This document shows positions 1 through 11,735 of a stretch of DNA of 64,000 nt, piece by piece. The translations under genes and the position numbers were made by a program. Origin of the DNA: Kryptolebias marmoratus (taxonomy: Eukaryota > Chordata > Actinopteri > Cyprinodontiformes > Rivulidae); the NCBI RefSeq assembly GCF_001649575.2, contig NC_051445.1, forward strand, positions 28,900,764-28,964,763, given 5' to 3'. The number at the start of each line of letters is the position of its first letter. Positions within the stretch are counted from its first letter, which is position 1. Under the pieces are notes generated by a model that was given only the letters and a program-made list of their open reading frames with translations, was not told the origin of the DNA and made no database searches.

Positions 1-469
1 AGCAGGTGAGGTGGGCGTGGCAGTCATGAATGGAAAAACACTGAGGAGGTGAATAGTGACAAGACATGAACACAGAAACTTAAAAGACAACCAAAGCAAA
101 ACAAACAAAGCAGAACAATCAAACAAAACACCAAAACTATGACAACAAGTTCAAAATTAAAGCATTAAAAACAACACTGATGAGTACAAATTAGGAAAGA
201 GGTAGTGCAATGGTGGCCGAGCACACATAATGGAAGAAAGAAAATGGAAGTGTTTGGGAATGACAGCAAGTCAGCCACAAATACATAACATAATAACATA
301 ATACAATACATAATTGGAATTTTGTTAACAGGTGTTGAGGAGACAAAATATTACCTAAATGAAACTCAAACTTTAAAAAACCTCTCCTCATGACGGACCG
401 GAAAATGCACAGAGAAACCAGGAGTCAAAAATGGTCAGAAACAGTATCTTCAGTTACAAAGATTTATTA
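1..469. other. No gene recognised; AT-rich spacer
   Basis: A-rich sequence with no open frame that resembles a protein family. The start (about 1-60) is purine-rich and resembles generic interspersed repeat, but I could not match it to another part of the window. Confidence 0.5.
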
Positions 470-874
470 GCCTTAGTACTAAGGGTGACACTCCTTACCA
501 GCTCACAGCAGGAACACCAGAAGATGTCTGAGCTAAATCACTAAGACATAGCATTTTAACCAAAACAAAGAGCTGGCCCATCCTCATTCAGTCATCTCTC
601 CGGAACCCTTCTGTGCTTAGTACCAGCAGTCCCATAAACTCCCATGCCCTCGCCAGCTAGTGCAGAGTTATACTCATCCTTAGGTTAATACAATCAATAG
701 AATTACAGAACATTAATACATGACTAACTGGTAAGGAGTGTCGATATTATAGTTTTCACTTCACACAGGATTTCTGCTGTTTGGGCTTGGAGGCTACATG
801 GCGTATTGTGAAATTCAGATGATGTTGGCAGCTGTTTGGGCCTTTCTAAGGCTGCCTGGCCTGTGTGAAGGGAT
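470..874. repeat. Interspersed repeat, copy 1 of 2 (short form)
   Basis: This block is nearly the same as 2761-3261, from the shared start TAGCCTTAGTACTAAG to the shared end GTGAAGGGATGT, after which the flanks differ. Inside it a 15-bp inverted pair, GACACTCCTTACCAG at 487-501 and its exact reverse complement at 728-742, could fold into a long stem. It lacks about 95 bp present in the other copy (about 2901-2995). No coding signal was seen. It is probably a non-autonomous mobile element, class unknown. Confidence 0.75.
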
Positions 875-2760
875 GTGCTGAGCGGTTAACGCTCAGACTC
901 AAATGCTGTGTTGAGCAGAGACGCAGACTAGACGCGACTCTTGTGATTCGCGGGCCAGATATGAACCCTGGAACTCGCTGGTGGGATGGAATTGACCTTG
1001 GAGAAGTTATTAGCTCAATCCAGCGGAAATGGCCACATGAATTTGGCTGATTAGAATCATCATTGAGATGTACCGGTGAGAACTCTAAGGAAGACAGGAA
1101 AATTAATGGCGTCTGCCTGACCTAAACAGTTTTGCTATTTGAATCTGGCTCCACTGAGTCAGCGTTAAAAGACTAACAGTAACAGGACTATGGCAGGGAG
1201 GGCTGTCTGGGACAGTGTTCATGGGCTTACCTCCCCCTAAAGTCACTGTCTTCACTGGCACCCTCCCCATTCCTCCCTCCCTCTACACCCCCATCCCCCA
1301 CTCATCCCTCTCCCGTTCCACATATCTCTGTTTTTATGTTGTTTTAAATGTTGCTATGTGCAGACATTTTTTTTTCTTTCTTTTTTGATTTTGTTCTCCT
1401 CATCCACCCAATGTTTTTGTTTTTACATCCAATGCTGCCTTTAGGGTTTTTTTTTAAATAGCTTTTTGGCATCCTTACTTGGCCTTTTATTGAAATGTTT
1501 TAACTCTTAGTTGGCCTTTTGGTACTTTTAGTTAGCCTTCTGGTACCTTTAGTTTAGTCAATCTAAGCTTGTATCATTTCTGAGCTATTCAGCTGAGGTT
1601 TTTAAAACCTAGTTTAGCTTATGTTAGCTTACTATCAGTTTATTATATTTTGTTTAGTTTTCCTTAGTTTATTTTAGTATGACTTAAGCCCTATTCCACA
1701 GGATTAGTTTTACCTAGGGACAAGACGCTGTTTGTAATAATTATGGTTTGTGTTCTTAATTGCATGTGAATCAGCCATGTCAGTAATTTGTAAAGTAAAA
1801 ATTCCCCTGCAAATTACCTACTATATTTTTCTGACCTCTGAGGTCCTGTGATATAACTAATCCAATCTGAATAGGCATCTCTGTGATTTGGACAGAAATA
1901 AGCAGGATCCAATTTGTAATTAGGCTGTTTGTGTGGGCAATGAAGGCTGCATCAGAGTGCATGAATAACCTTTTGTGTCCCAGGCCAGCAAAACTTTAGC
2001 GACCCATAATGGTCACCATAAAAAAAGAATAGGCTGAAGAGAACGAGCAAAATCATATGTAAATGTTGGCTCATATCATGCATATCTCTTTGTGGTAAGA
2101 ATAATTTTCTTCTGTTTGTAGCCTACTATATAGCATGGTAGCTGTGGCCAAAGCCTGAAAGGTAATTTTAACATCAACTCACGTAAGCGAATTTTAAGAA
2201 AGACGCAGCGCATTAATAACTTACCCAAAGATATCTGTAAATTTCAGCATTGTTATCCCGTGTGAATGCGCCACATAATCTAGGCAAAACATTTTTAAAA
2301 AGACTTCTCAAAAGTTAATGTGACTTCATCAAGTTTTAGTAAAATATTCCATAGAAAAAATTTGTACAAATATTAAAACCTAAACTATTATTGTATAAAA
2401 ACTGTTGAAGATACCAACTATGTCAGTGCAGACATGAAAGTTTTTATTTTCTGTGACCTGTTTAAACCTTTAATAATGTTTGTACAGTGAAGTATGTCTG
2501 AGCTATGGAGCTCCAAATAAGGCCGGATTTTCCCCCATTCCCCATTTGTTTTGCCAAAATCCTATTGATCTTCATTATTTTATTTCCTGAAGGTTTTTTT
2601 TTTTTTTGCAAATTTTATAATGGTACCAGAAGACAAAGTACACAATTCCTTATTGAGCTGCAAGATTTGGTGCATAATTTACTTTTAATTTTTTTAACAG
2701 GTGTGCAGATAAAGGCCAAAAAGGCATCATAAGGAAAAAAATAAATAAAAATTAACGGGA
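875..2760. other. No gene recognised; AT-rich spacer
   Basis: Contains T-rich runs (1370-1465, 2590-2610) and a stretch with recurring TTAG and TTAGTT words at 1500-1680. The short open frames here do not resemble known proteins. I see no RNA gene. Confidence 0.5.
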
Positions 2761-3261
2761 TAGCCTTAGTACTAAGGGAGACACTCCTTACCAGCTCACA
2801 GCAGGAACACCAGAAGATGTCTGACCTAAATCACTAAGACATAGCATTTAACCTAAACAAAGAGCTGGCCCATCCTCCTTCGGTCATCTTTCCGGAACCC
2901 TGTATATGGACTTGTTTTTCTCCATCTTCTGCAGGTGTCCTCCTTCGGAGGGGTTCCGGCTTCCGCTTAGCTGACTCCCCCAGACCACGTTATCTTCCGT
3001 GCTTAGTACGAGCAGTCCCATAAACTCCCATGACCTCCCCAGCTAGAGCAGAGTTACACTCACCCTCAGGTTAATACAATCTATAGAATTACAGAACATT
3101 AATACATTATTCTAACTGGTAAGGAGTGTCGATATTATAGTTTCACTCCACACAGGATTTCTGCTGTTTGGGCTTGGAGGCTACATGGCGTATTGTGAAA
3201 TTCAGATGATGTTGGCAGCTGTTTGGGCCTTTCTAAGGCTGCCTGGCCTGTGTGAAGGGAT
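2761..3261. repeat. Interspersed repeat, copy 2 of 2 (long form)
   Basis: Second copy of the 470-874 repeat, with the same ends and the same 15-bp inverted pair (2780-2794 and 3116-3130). It carries about 95 bp more GC-richer sequence (about 2901-2995), either an insertion here or a deletion in copy 1. The two copies lie 1.9 kb apart in the same orientation. Confidence 0.75.
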
Positions 3262-3394
3262 GTACACTGGCACCCTTAATAAAAATTAAACATTTTGCCA
3301 AATAATGTATAGCTCTATTTTATGCCAATAGTTTGGAGGTACTTTAATTTAGGAAAAGTTAGTGAAGTTAAGAAAAATTGGTCAGAACATAAGA

Positions 3395-4020
3395 TAAACT
3401 CTGTCTCGCCATTCCTCTTGAGACCAAAGACCTTCAACCACAGCCTCATTCCAGCCAGTCTACCTGACACCCACCTGAGCATCCGTCCAGACAGCACTGC
3501 CTACTGAGAGCCAAACAGCTGTCTGTTGAACCACCTGAAACCGGCCCGAAGGTTCTTCTCAGCTCCCATTGACTGGGAAGTGTTCTGGAGACTAAATCTC
3601 TCGAACACCTTTCATCAAACCGAGGTCTAAAATTCCCACCTGGTACCGAATGTAGCAACTGACAAAAGTCAAATCTCGGTCGGAACAAAATATTATATTG
3701 TGCTTCGAGTGAAACAGGCTACAGGTCTTCGGCTCAAATTTAATAAGTTTTCCACTACAGTTTTCCTAAATTCATAGTAATTATTGTTATTTACGCTCTC
3801 ACGTCAACTTTAACATTTCGAACCCTCCTTTTTCCTCAAAGTTTTAACTTCTTTGGTTTAATTAGACTCTCCAGTTTAACTTTTATGTAAATTGAACATC
3901 TAAGTCAATATTTTGGTACCAAATTAAAACATTCAGTAATTTTCATAACCTGCCATAACTTGTGATATATTTATTTGTTTAGTAAATGTCACATAAATGG
4001 TGCAAAACTTAATTCAGTTG
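3395..4020 (+). repeat. Diverged interspersed repeat (family shared with 11050-11640)
   Basis: Similar in order to 11050-11640: a GAGACC-centred start, a CCGAAGGTTC block followed by a TGGAGAC block, then a 3' part containing CATAACCTGCC and GTCACATAAAT. The two copies are clearly diverged. The 11-kb copy is preceded by a polyadenylation-like AATAAA and promoter-like sequence, so this may be the U5 and adjacent part of an LTR element. The class is not certain. Confidence 0.55.
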
Positions 4021-4029
4021 TGTGTGTGT

Positions 4030-5724
4030 GTTTTAAAATAATTGTGATCTTACTCCTAAGTGAAGAACTCATGGTTTAGGGTAACTTACCTTTTTGAGAC
4101 TGATAAACATATAAATCCTAGATTTATATATTTTTTTCCCTCTTTTTAAGTGTTGTGCCCTGAGGTTTATAATTTATAAACTGTTAATGATTCATAACTT
4201 CGCTATCATATTTCATGTACCCTGTTACATTTTTCTGCCCTTGGATTCAACACCTGTTTTTCAACATAACAAAGCAAATGAAAGATTCTATCAATTATTG
4301 AAACAAACCTTTTCCTACTTAATAAAAACTGCCTGCTCCCAAACATGTCTTGTTTTAAAATTATACTTTTATAAAACCTGAGTTAACAAACCATACACGA
4401 ATTAGGCCTAGTTTAAAACTAAAAACCTGCTAGGAAGCAGATGTGTTTAGCTCACTGTCAGAAACTAAACAGCAAGCAGTAAAATGCATATTTTACATTC
4501 TAAATAATAAAAAATAACCTTTATACCTAAAATATCAGTTTCTCCATATTATTAGGGTGAAACACCATCAGTGTTTATTGTTGTTTATATTAGTGCTGCT
4601 GCAGTTCTTCTCCTGCACAGTAGGTGTGGCTAATGATAATCTATTAAACTGCAGAAAGTGTCACCAGAAGAAGAGTTTTTCCACTAAAGAAATAAAAAAA
4701 CAAAGGGTTGGTTCTTTATACACAATTGAAATACTTTTAAAAAAAACTTATTTTTTTGTATATTTGATGCCTGTAAAAATAAATCTGCTTCCACATTTTT
4801 CATATGATCATAATGGAAAGTAGAGCAAGTAAAGAGCAGCAGATTGAGGAAATGTAGTCACTTTGTCCTTAAGCAGTCTAAGCCTATAACAGCATAACTA
4901 AGAGATAGCTCAGGAATCCCAAGCCAAGCCCAACTTTAGGATTTATCAAAAAGACAAGTCTTAAGCTTAGTTTTTAAAGTGGTACAAAGATGTCAAACAG
5001 ATGCACCAAGATTTATACACAAAACTGCATTGGTATACATGGCTCCTCAACCAATCCAGTTGTAATGTGCTTTTTTGCATTCTTGAATTAGAACAAATGT
5101 GTTAATCTTCAGATCCTTGCAAAATTCTAGATGTGTGTTCGTTTTCACTTTGTCCTAAAAAGTTTTACAACAGCATGTGTTGGTTCTTGTTAGGTTACAT
5201 GGCTCATTAGCTCTCCGGTTCATTTAGTGTAGTATAGTACAACTGAGGGAACAAATGAACATGTTGGAAATGGCTCTGCCATTGACACAAGAGACTTTGT
5301 TTCATTTACTTAATTTTCCTATTGGGTATCTTTAAAACCTCAAGGCAGCTGATTTCAAATCGCATTTGGTTTTCAAACTTATTTTGTTTGATATGTCTAT
5401 TGTTGGTCTGCTTTCTGACAAGGATTACCAAGGAGGTTTCTGGGTTTCAGTCCCCTCACGATTTTGAACAGAACAAAGTGGTTACAAAAAATGTAGAATG
5501 AGTGTCTGGTTTGTAGAATATATTTTCCATATTTGATTTAGTTCTGTAAGTCTCAGTCATGTATGCATGAATTTGTAAATGCTTGTATGCATCTTCACTC
5601 AATGCGTGTCCATCCTGCTGTCAAATGTATTTGAAGCAAACTCTTGAACTATTCAGTTTAAACTCAGTGCACATCCATTATCTAATTTTGAGTAATATGT
5701 AATGTCAAAGATAACAGTAAAGTC
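4030..5724. other. No gene recognised
   Basis: AT-rich sequence. Open frames up to 88 codons (for example 4557-4823, plus) show no recognisable domain. The leucine-rich start of that frame looks signal-peptide-like but stands alone, with no support from neighbours or splice sites. A short GT run lies at 4020-4032. Confidence 0.45.
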
Positions 5725-5729
5725 TACAG

Positions 5730-6366
5730 TGACAAGGCAGGGCTTGACAGGATTCAGTACTCGCAGACACTGACAAAGTTTTAGAATGTTTATTGTAGAC
5801 GAACAACAAAAAGGATTTCTGTCTCTGGACTGGACACTCACGTGACTACCTGGAGGCAGGACCAGAACAGGTAAGTCTGTCGAGGGTTGTTGGTCAAGTG
5901 CAGACAAGAGTGTCTGAATGGGGCTTGTGCGAGAGAGAGAGTCCGGGGCCAGGCGAGGGGCTTAAACCAGTGCGTCCAGGGTAAGCAGCCAAATCCAAAA
6001 AGGGGTAATCCAAAGAGCGAAGTCCAGTAGGGAGAAGCGAAGTTGGTAACCGTGAATCAGAGTCCAGAAAGTTATCCAGCAAGGAGAAGGCAAGGCTCGT
6101 GGGTGGTGGGTCAGGCAATGGTCAGGAAACATGAAGTCAGACATGGGCTGTGGAAATACTCTAGACATCTACTAGGAAGAACCATTAAATAATCTGGCAC
6201 TGAACTACTGAGAGAGGTGAGCTAATATTCTGAGAGGATCAGGTGAAGCTAATTGCAGTGATTACAGAGGCGTGGAACTAGGAGGTGTGGCAAGGCTGTG
6301 GAAAGTTACTGGGACTGTGGCATGACTGAGAGCAGGAGGCGTGACAGGAACAGTGGAGCTGTGACA
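5730..6366 (-). mobile_element. Solo LTR with TACAG target duplication
   Basis: A 637-bp block begins TGACAAGG and ends GCTGTGACA on the plus strand, so it has TG...CA ends in both readings. It is flanked by the exact 5-bp duplication TACAG (5725-5729 and 6367-6371). A TTTATT at about 5788-5793 reads AATAAA on the minus strand near one end, so I orient it minus. There is no internal coding region, which fits LTR-LTR recombination that left one LTR. The style resembles 60575-61170. Family assignment (Gypsy or ERV) needs a library search. Confidence 0.75.
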
Positions 6367-6404
6367 TACAGAGCTTTTTATTTATTTGAAATTATCTGCC
6401 TTGT

Positions 6405-6955
6405 TGTGTTTGTGCCAGTGCACAGTAAATTTTGCAGTGTAAAATCAACACTTAAAGAGTTAAATTTACCACTGTGTCCGAGTCTACTTGGTCCTTATCG
6501 GAATTTGTGTCAATTTACCTCTTTCCATAGTGTTACATTTTCAGAGAACAATTTACCTCAAAATAGAGTTAAAAATTAACACTGACAAACACTGTACAGT
6601 GTTAATACAACTTAACAATAGTAGTCAAATAACTGATGAGAGTAAATATGATTCGAAGTAGAGTTAATAAGTTACTCCACTGTGGTGAAAAATCCACTCT
6701 GATTATCATGCTTTTTAACACTGCATAAAGTTATTGAGGGTTAACACTGAAGGCTCATAACTCCTATGAGTGTTAATTTTACACACTACTGTGTTGATAA
6801 TTTACTCTTTTGCTGTGAAAAACCAACTTAGTCAAAATCTAACACTGCACAATTAAACATGTAGTGCTATTTTTACACTTTTGTAGAGTTAAATGGCATC
6901 AATACATTAAAATTCTACAATTGAGTAAAATCAAGTTACCACAGAAATGCATTTA
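6405..6955. repeat. Tract of recurring GTGTTAA / TTAACAC motifs
   Basis: About 550 bp in which short words such as CAGTGTTAA, AGAGTTAAA, TTAACACTG and TTTTACAC recur in both orientations. The tract could fold into many short stems. It has no coding content. It lies just past the probable 3' end of the broken minus-strand gene that ends at 9348, and could be subterminal repeats of a DNA transposon. That link is inference. Confidence 0.5.
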
Positions 6956-7314
6956 ACTTCACTTTATTGAACAAAAGCACATTTTAAAGATCCATCGTCA
7001 ACTTTTAGTAGTGTTACAGTGACATATGATGTACTTCCATAGCAGGCTTTGAGTTGACCATAAAAATGGTTTCAGATGTGCCTGCCGTGTCAAGCAACCA
7101 ATCTCAAGTCTACAAACAGTTTGTGACAGTTTTCAAAAGAATTTAATAACAAAAAGAGAAAACTACACAACAAAAATTCTGGGGGTGCCTGTCAGGCATC
7201 CCTCCTGACAAATAGGATAATTTAATTTAAATACTTTTGCATACGACACACAAGGTGTCGACCCTTAATTGGTTAAATGACAAACAGAATTTTTTCTTTT
7301 TGAGCAACAGCACA
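6956..7314. other. Spacer with a minus-strand polyadenylation signal
   Basis: TTTATT at about 6962-6967 reads AATAAA on the minus strand and could serve the minus-strand gene relic at 9348-13517. Otherwise no feature was seen. Confidence 0.35.
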
Positions 7315-8130
7315 TTAACCCTCTGGGGTCTAGGGTGAAACTGGACGTTTTTGGACAATTTTAAATTTCCTTCATATTTCATCCTAAAAGTGGTTTAACC
7401 TGCCATGTTTGGGGTCATTTTTTTCAGCACAACCTCCCAAGTGTGATTTTTAAGTAATTTTTTACTTTTGACATACTGTATTACCACAACAGACCTAAAA
7501 CCACACAAAAACATAAAATCTGAGTGGAAAATTCTTATTTTTTTTTACTGTAAAAACCACAAACATACTTAATAAAATGTTTTTACAACTTAGAATGCAA
7601 ATATAATCAGTAATATTCATAAACATGTGAACAAATTGAGCTAACAACAAAGTTATATACACTTTCTCCATTAAAATGCAGATAATTTCTTAAGCGTTTT
7701 TTAGACCAAACAATCAGGAGTTCTAAAAATTGCCATAAATCCTTTGTACCACTCATATAAACAGTTTCTGTTCAAAACAAGGCAGAGGGGCACATCACAT
7801 TCTTAGTTTTGGCCATTTTCTATGTCCTGTTCATGCAGGATCATTCAGGTAAATGTTATAAAATATATCCTGATGCATGCTCAAAATATGCTTCCAAAAG
7901 ATGAATCTGAATCTGTCTCTTGTTATCATTTTGGCTGGAAGGGAGACAGACGAAATGTGATTCTGTTTCCAGTAATCCTTCTCTAAAAAAAACAATTGAT
8001 CACCTAGTTCATCAACAAAGTCCTCACTCTCTGTCCCAGTCTAAATGACACCCTAACTATAAAATCCAAACACACTAAATATCACAAAACACGTAACTCA
8101 CTCCCGCGCTCGCGTTTTTTTTTTTTTTTT

Positions 8131-8343
8131 AACTTCCTTTAATTTTTACGCCTCTTTCTTCTTCTCCCTGTGGATTTTTAGTCGCTTGACAGATAACGTT
8201 GAGCCTCCGTCAGATTGAAGAGGAGGNTTTTTTTTTTGGCGCCGCTGAACTTCCTTTAATTTTTACGCCTCTTTCTTCTTCTCCCTGTGGATTTTTAGTC
8301 GCTTGACAGATAACGTTGAGCCTCCGTCAGATTGAAGAGGAGG
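8131..8343 (+). repeat. Exact 96-bp direct duplication across a one-base N
   Basis: 8131-8226 and 8248-8343 are identical over 96 bp. They are separated by a single N (8227), a poly-T run and GGCGCCGCTG. An exact repeat abutting an assembly N suggests two overlapping contig ends that were not merged, rather than a biological tandem. Confidence 0.8.
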
Positions 8344-8624
8344 GGGTGTTTTTTCATTCAGCTGGGTTGGGGGTGAGATCGGACGGAGGATGGGGGAGTT
8401 TTCTCCTGAGAACTCCCCGGTTTTGGTGCTTCTCGCTCTAACGCGCTGAAAATATGACGCCGATTTTCAAAAAAAATATATGTGTCATGAAAAATTTATC
8501 ATAACTCTGGTTTTCCTTGACCTATCGAGATAATTTAAAAACTGGTGTAAAGCTTGAAGTCTGGACTTTAGAGATAAATTAACACGGAGTCTCTGAGAGG
8601 GCGGATATTTTCCGCTAGAGTATT

Positions 8625-8692
8625 TTAACCCTTTAAGGTTGACGCACGCTCTGGAGCCCGCTCTGGAGTGGGCGTCGACCTTAAAGGGTTAA
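8625..8692. repeat. 68-bp hairpin with TTAA ends
   Basis: Arms of 19 bp (8627-8645 and 8672-8690) are reverse complements except for one G:T-compatible position. Both outer ends are TTAA. The loop holds the direct repeat GCTCTGGAG twice. It could be a minimal piggyBac-like terminal structure. Confidence 0.7.
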
Positions 8693-8699
8693 AGGGAAA

Positions 8700-9347
8700 T
8701 GAGCGGCTTGTCACAAGTTAACTTCAGCCTAATAAGGACACCACTAGCACAATGACCCTAGGTCTGCATAAAATGGCAATATGGAACCACTGTTGCGCAG
8801 ATCTGCTCATGAGTTCAGATGTGGGTGCATGCACACACATTAGTGTGCCACTCTGCAGCACTTCTTAGCAGGTGAAAGAAATCTGGTTCAATCAACAACA
8901 CCCTAAACTCAGGTCATATAAGGAATCCACCAACCATTTGCCTGGTTTCGCATCAGAGCTGAGGAAGGCAAACACAGCCTCCAATAAGCATGTCATGGGA
9001 AAGGACTTAAACTAAACAAGGACTACCGGTAAGCCTTTCACTGTACTCAGTTAAAATGCAAATTTGATTTTGGTTTTACATTTGATAAAAAAGACATGGA
9101 AATTCTAAAACTGAGATGGAATGTAATTCTAAAATGTTTGGATTAATTCTAAAATGTTTGGAATTGTTTAATTAAACCAAACTCAGAGTTCAATAATTTA
9201 ATACTTAAATTTATGGTTAAAATTGTTGAAGAAATGTATGTGTAAGGTTAAAAATGGAATTGGTCATTAAGATAAATTAACTTTAATCCAAATGTCTAAA
9301 ATGTTTGTTAAAAAATGTTGTATGTGTTTTGTAGGTTTTTCACCTCT
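8700..9347. other. No gene recognised
   Basis: AT-rich. The phrase ATTCTAAAATGTTTGGA occurs twice in tandem at about 9127-9161. Nothing else was recognised. Confidence 0.4.
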
Positions 9348-9839
9348 TCATTGCTTCACACTCACCTGTGAAAATAAAAAAGGTTTGAGTGAAATCCTGA
9401 AGTCTCTGAAGTCCTCCTTTTCAAGTGTGGGAAGCCATGACATTATAGAACACTTGACAACCACATATAAGGATGTTTCTGTCATACCATACTTCATTTG
9501 AACATCAAATGGTTTGAAGTAGAAAAGATCATTTATATGCAAAACTTTTCGAACATTGTCTGGATGGAGCTTGACCTTAAAGGCGTGGTAGTGGTCATCA
9601 AAACACATGGTTTCCATCAATTTTCCACAGAGCAAAACACTTTCATCTTTTATAGCAATTGTTTCAAGCTTACAAAATACAGGCATCTCATATGCTACCT
9701 CAGTACATACAATAAAGTCAGGACGGTACTCTGAACCATAGTATTTTATCCACTTGGTAGAAAACACACCGGTTGACAAAACAATTCCAAGTTTTGCAGC
9801 AATCGCTGCACCCTCTTTTATCTCATAAAATGTGTTGGG
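9348..9839 (-). pseudogene. C-terminal part of a broken fish-expanded zinc-finger family gene
   Basis: A 143-codon open frame (9779 down to 9348) ends in a natural stop. It contains phrases such as KWIKYYGSEYRPDF, YEMPVFCKL and HYHAFKV, which I associate with the C-terminal end of an uncharacterised, transposon-like protein family expanded in fish. The frame can be extended upstream to about 9839 (ending near SAIAAKLGIV). The matching N-terminal parts lie at 12703-13517 on the same strand, about 2.9 kb away. The interval holds unrelated repeats, so the gene was split by insertions and the middle is missing. A promoter or splice signals were not found. Confidence 0.55.
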
Positions 9840-10840
9840 TCACATGTCAGTTTGGGTTATTTTTGCATTAATAGCCTAATGCAAAACAATGAACTGTTTC
9901 ACCTAAACTAAAATAACCCAGTGTTTTAAGAAGAAACCCAGATGTTTCTCTGATCTTATCGGGAGGAGAGAAACAGACCCCCTTTGCAGCAGACTAAAAG
10001 AATGCATAAACTAATCACTGTTGGTGACTCTAAACCGGAATTTACACCCTCTTTTCAGACTTCAAGCTTGAAAGACTGGATCCTAAGTGTCAAGAGTAGT
10101 ACTTTGGGTGAAATTTACATTCTGAGAAAGGAACAACCAAGGACTTGGTTAAACTCAAGGAAAAGATAGCGCCTTCGGTCTACTGACATCAAAGGAATTA
10201 CCACATTCCTTCAAATCTAGTTAAGCTCAAGCACCCCAACATCCTGGGCTCTGCTTAGTACAAAGTTTGAACTATACCAACCCTATTGTGAACTTTCTAA
10301 TCTGTTCCAAATAAGTTTCTGGACTGCAACCCTCATGTTAAAATGTGATATTTGTACTAATAGTCTTTTCTCCTTTCAGTTACAAGAGTCACATGTTTCA
10401 TCTTTTAATGTTTGTAGTTGTCTATATATTTTCTGTTTTGCTATCAATCATTTGCATATCACATGACAGATGAAACATTATTAACATTATCCTGACTCCA
10501 GGTTGCAATCGTATCAATGTGTTTACAGAGCTAATAACCATGATTCATTGAGATTAACTTTATGTGAGAAGACTTAATTTAATCACTGATCGAGACTGCT
10601 TCCCCTTTTGCTAACTAAATTTAATTTTTGAGGCAGAAAAGGAATGCAGAGATCAAATTACGATAGTTTCTCCTTAAATGTCAACAAAAATGCCCCTCTG
10701 AAGAGGAGCAATGCTCATTGGCTGAATGATCACAGAAACATCCTGCCTTTTTTTGAGAACCGCGGCTCTGATTGGACAGTAGGTGTGCAAAGGCCAACCC
10801 CCAACTTTGTTTAAAAGTTGCTGGTTCCTGTTTCCAGCTC
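9840..10840. other. No gene recognised
   Basis: AT-rich spacer between the C-terminal gene relic and the repeat at 10841. Small open frames lack recognisable domains. 10700-10830 is GC-richer with a TTTAAAA box and may be promoter-like sequence of the following LTR-like repeat. Confidence 0.4.
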
Positions 10841-11640
10841 TGCTGTTTTTCCCCCGTTCCTGCTCCCAGATTCTTCTTTGTTTTTCGTTCTCTGTGCGTT
10901 TTCCTCGTCCCATCTACTTTTACTTTTAGACCTCTTGTTTTCCGTGTTGCTGACTTCATCAGATTTTTGTTTTGAACCAAATTTTTTACCATTAACATTG
11001 ACGCTAATTTAGTAAATCAGTGAAATAAATAACAGTCCGAGCCTTTATTAAATTCCCCTGCGTCGTCTTCATGAGACCGACTCTTCATTCAGCCTAGCCA
11101 TCAAAACCAGCTACAAACGGCTCTCCTAGAGTCGTTCACCTGTCTGCTAAAGACGAGCTGCCGACTGTTTGGACCAACGGAACCAGCCGAAGGTTCAACT
11201 CAGCTTCCGCTGACAGAAAGTGCCCTGGAGACGAGCCCTCCCGGTCACCTTCTCCCCGCCGTGGCCTAAAGGTTCCCTACTGGTACAGAGAGACAGCGGC
11301 CAGATGGATCCTTCTCTTGGTAGGACAACTCTTTGAACCATTTGCTGGCTAACTTCTGGTGGTGCTCTGTGCTGGTCGATAAGAGTTAGTTTCACCCAGG
11401 TGGCCAAATTAACAACAATAATCGTCATTTCCATTAGTTAATTCCTCAAACCCTCTCTGCCTCAAAATCTTAACCTCTTAGATTTGATCAGACTTTCTGT
11501 ATAACCTACATGCCATTATAACGCCTCGATCAGTATCTTATTACCATATTCAAATGTGTAACATTTTCATAACCTGCCAGAACTTGTGTTATATTTGTCT
11601 GTTCAATAAACGTCACATAAATAGTGCAAAACGTAATTCA
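10841..11640 (+). repeat. LTR-like interspersed repeat (family shared with 3395-4020)
   Basis: Sequence with a promoter-like start and an AATAAA signal near 11027 is followed by 11050-11640, which is similar to 3395-4020 (shared GAGACC, CCGAAGGTTC, CATAACCTGCC and GTCACATAAAT blocks in the same order). It sits inside the interval that splits the zinc-finger-family gene relic, so it probably inserted there. I could not define TG...CA ends or a target duplication. Confidence 0.45.
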
Positions 11641-11735
11641 GCGTAATTTTGGTGCTTTTTCGTTAATGTTTTTGAAGCTTTTTAAGTGTTGCTTGAAGAA
11701 ATTATGTTTGGCTTCATAACGCATGCACCATGTAT

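Larger units (their letters stand above)
7315..8692. mobile_element. TTAA-flanked piggyBac-like non-autonomous element (putative)
   Basis: The left end reads TTAACCCTCTGGGGTC (7315-7330). The right end, reverse complemented from 8692, reads TTAACCCTTTAAGGTC. TTAA targets with CCCT-starting inverted ends are typical of piggyBac-type elements. No transposase frame is visible inside. The element contains the 96-bp duplication around the single N at 8227 and ends in a 68-bp palindrome (8625-8692) that itself starts and ends with TTAA. The true outer boundary could therefore be either the 1.38-kb unit or the 68-bp unit. Confidence 0.5.

Noticed and set aside
4557..4823. Possible small secreted protein (hydrophobic start)
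   Set aside because: The hydrophobic start is the only support; no family resemblance, no conserved cysteines pattern, and the frame ends in low-complexity AT-rich sequence.
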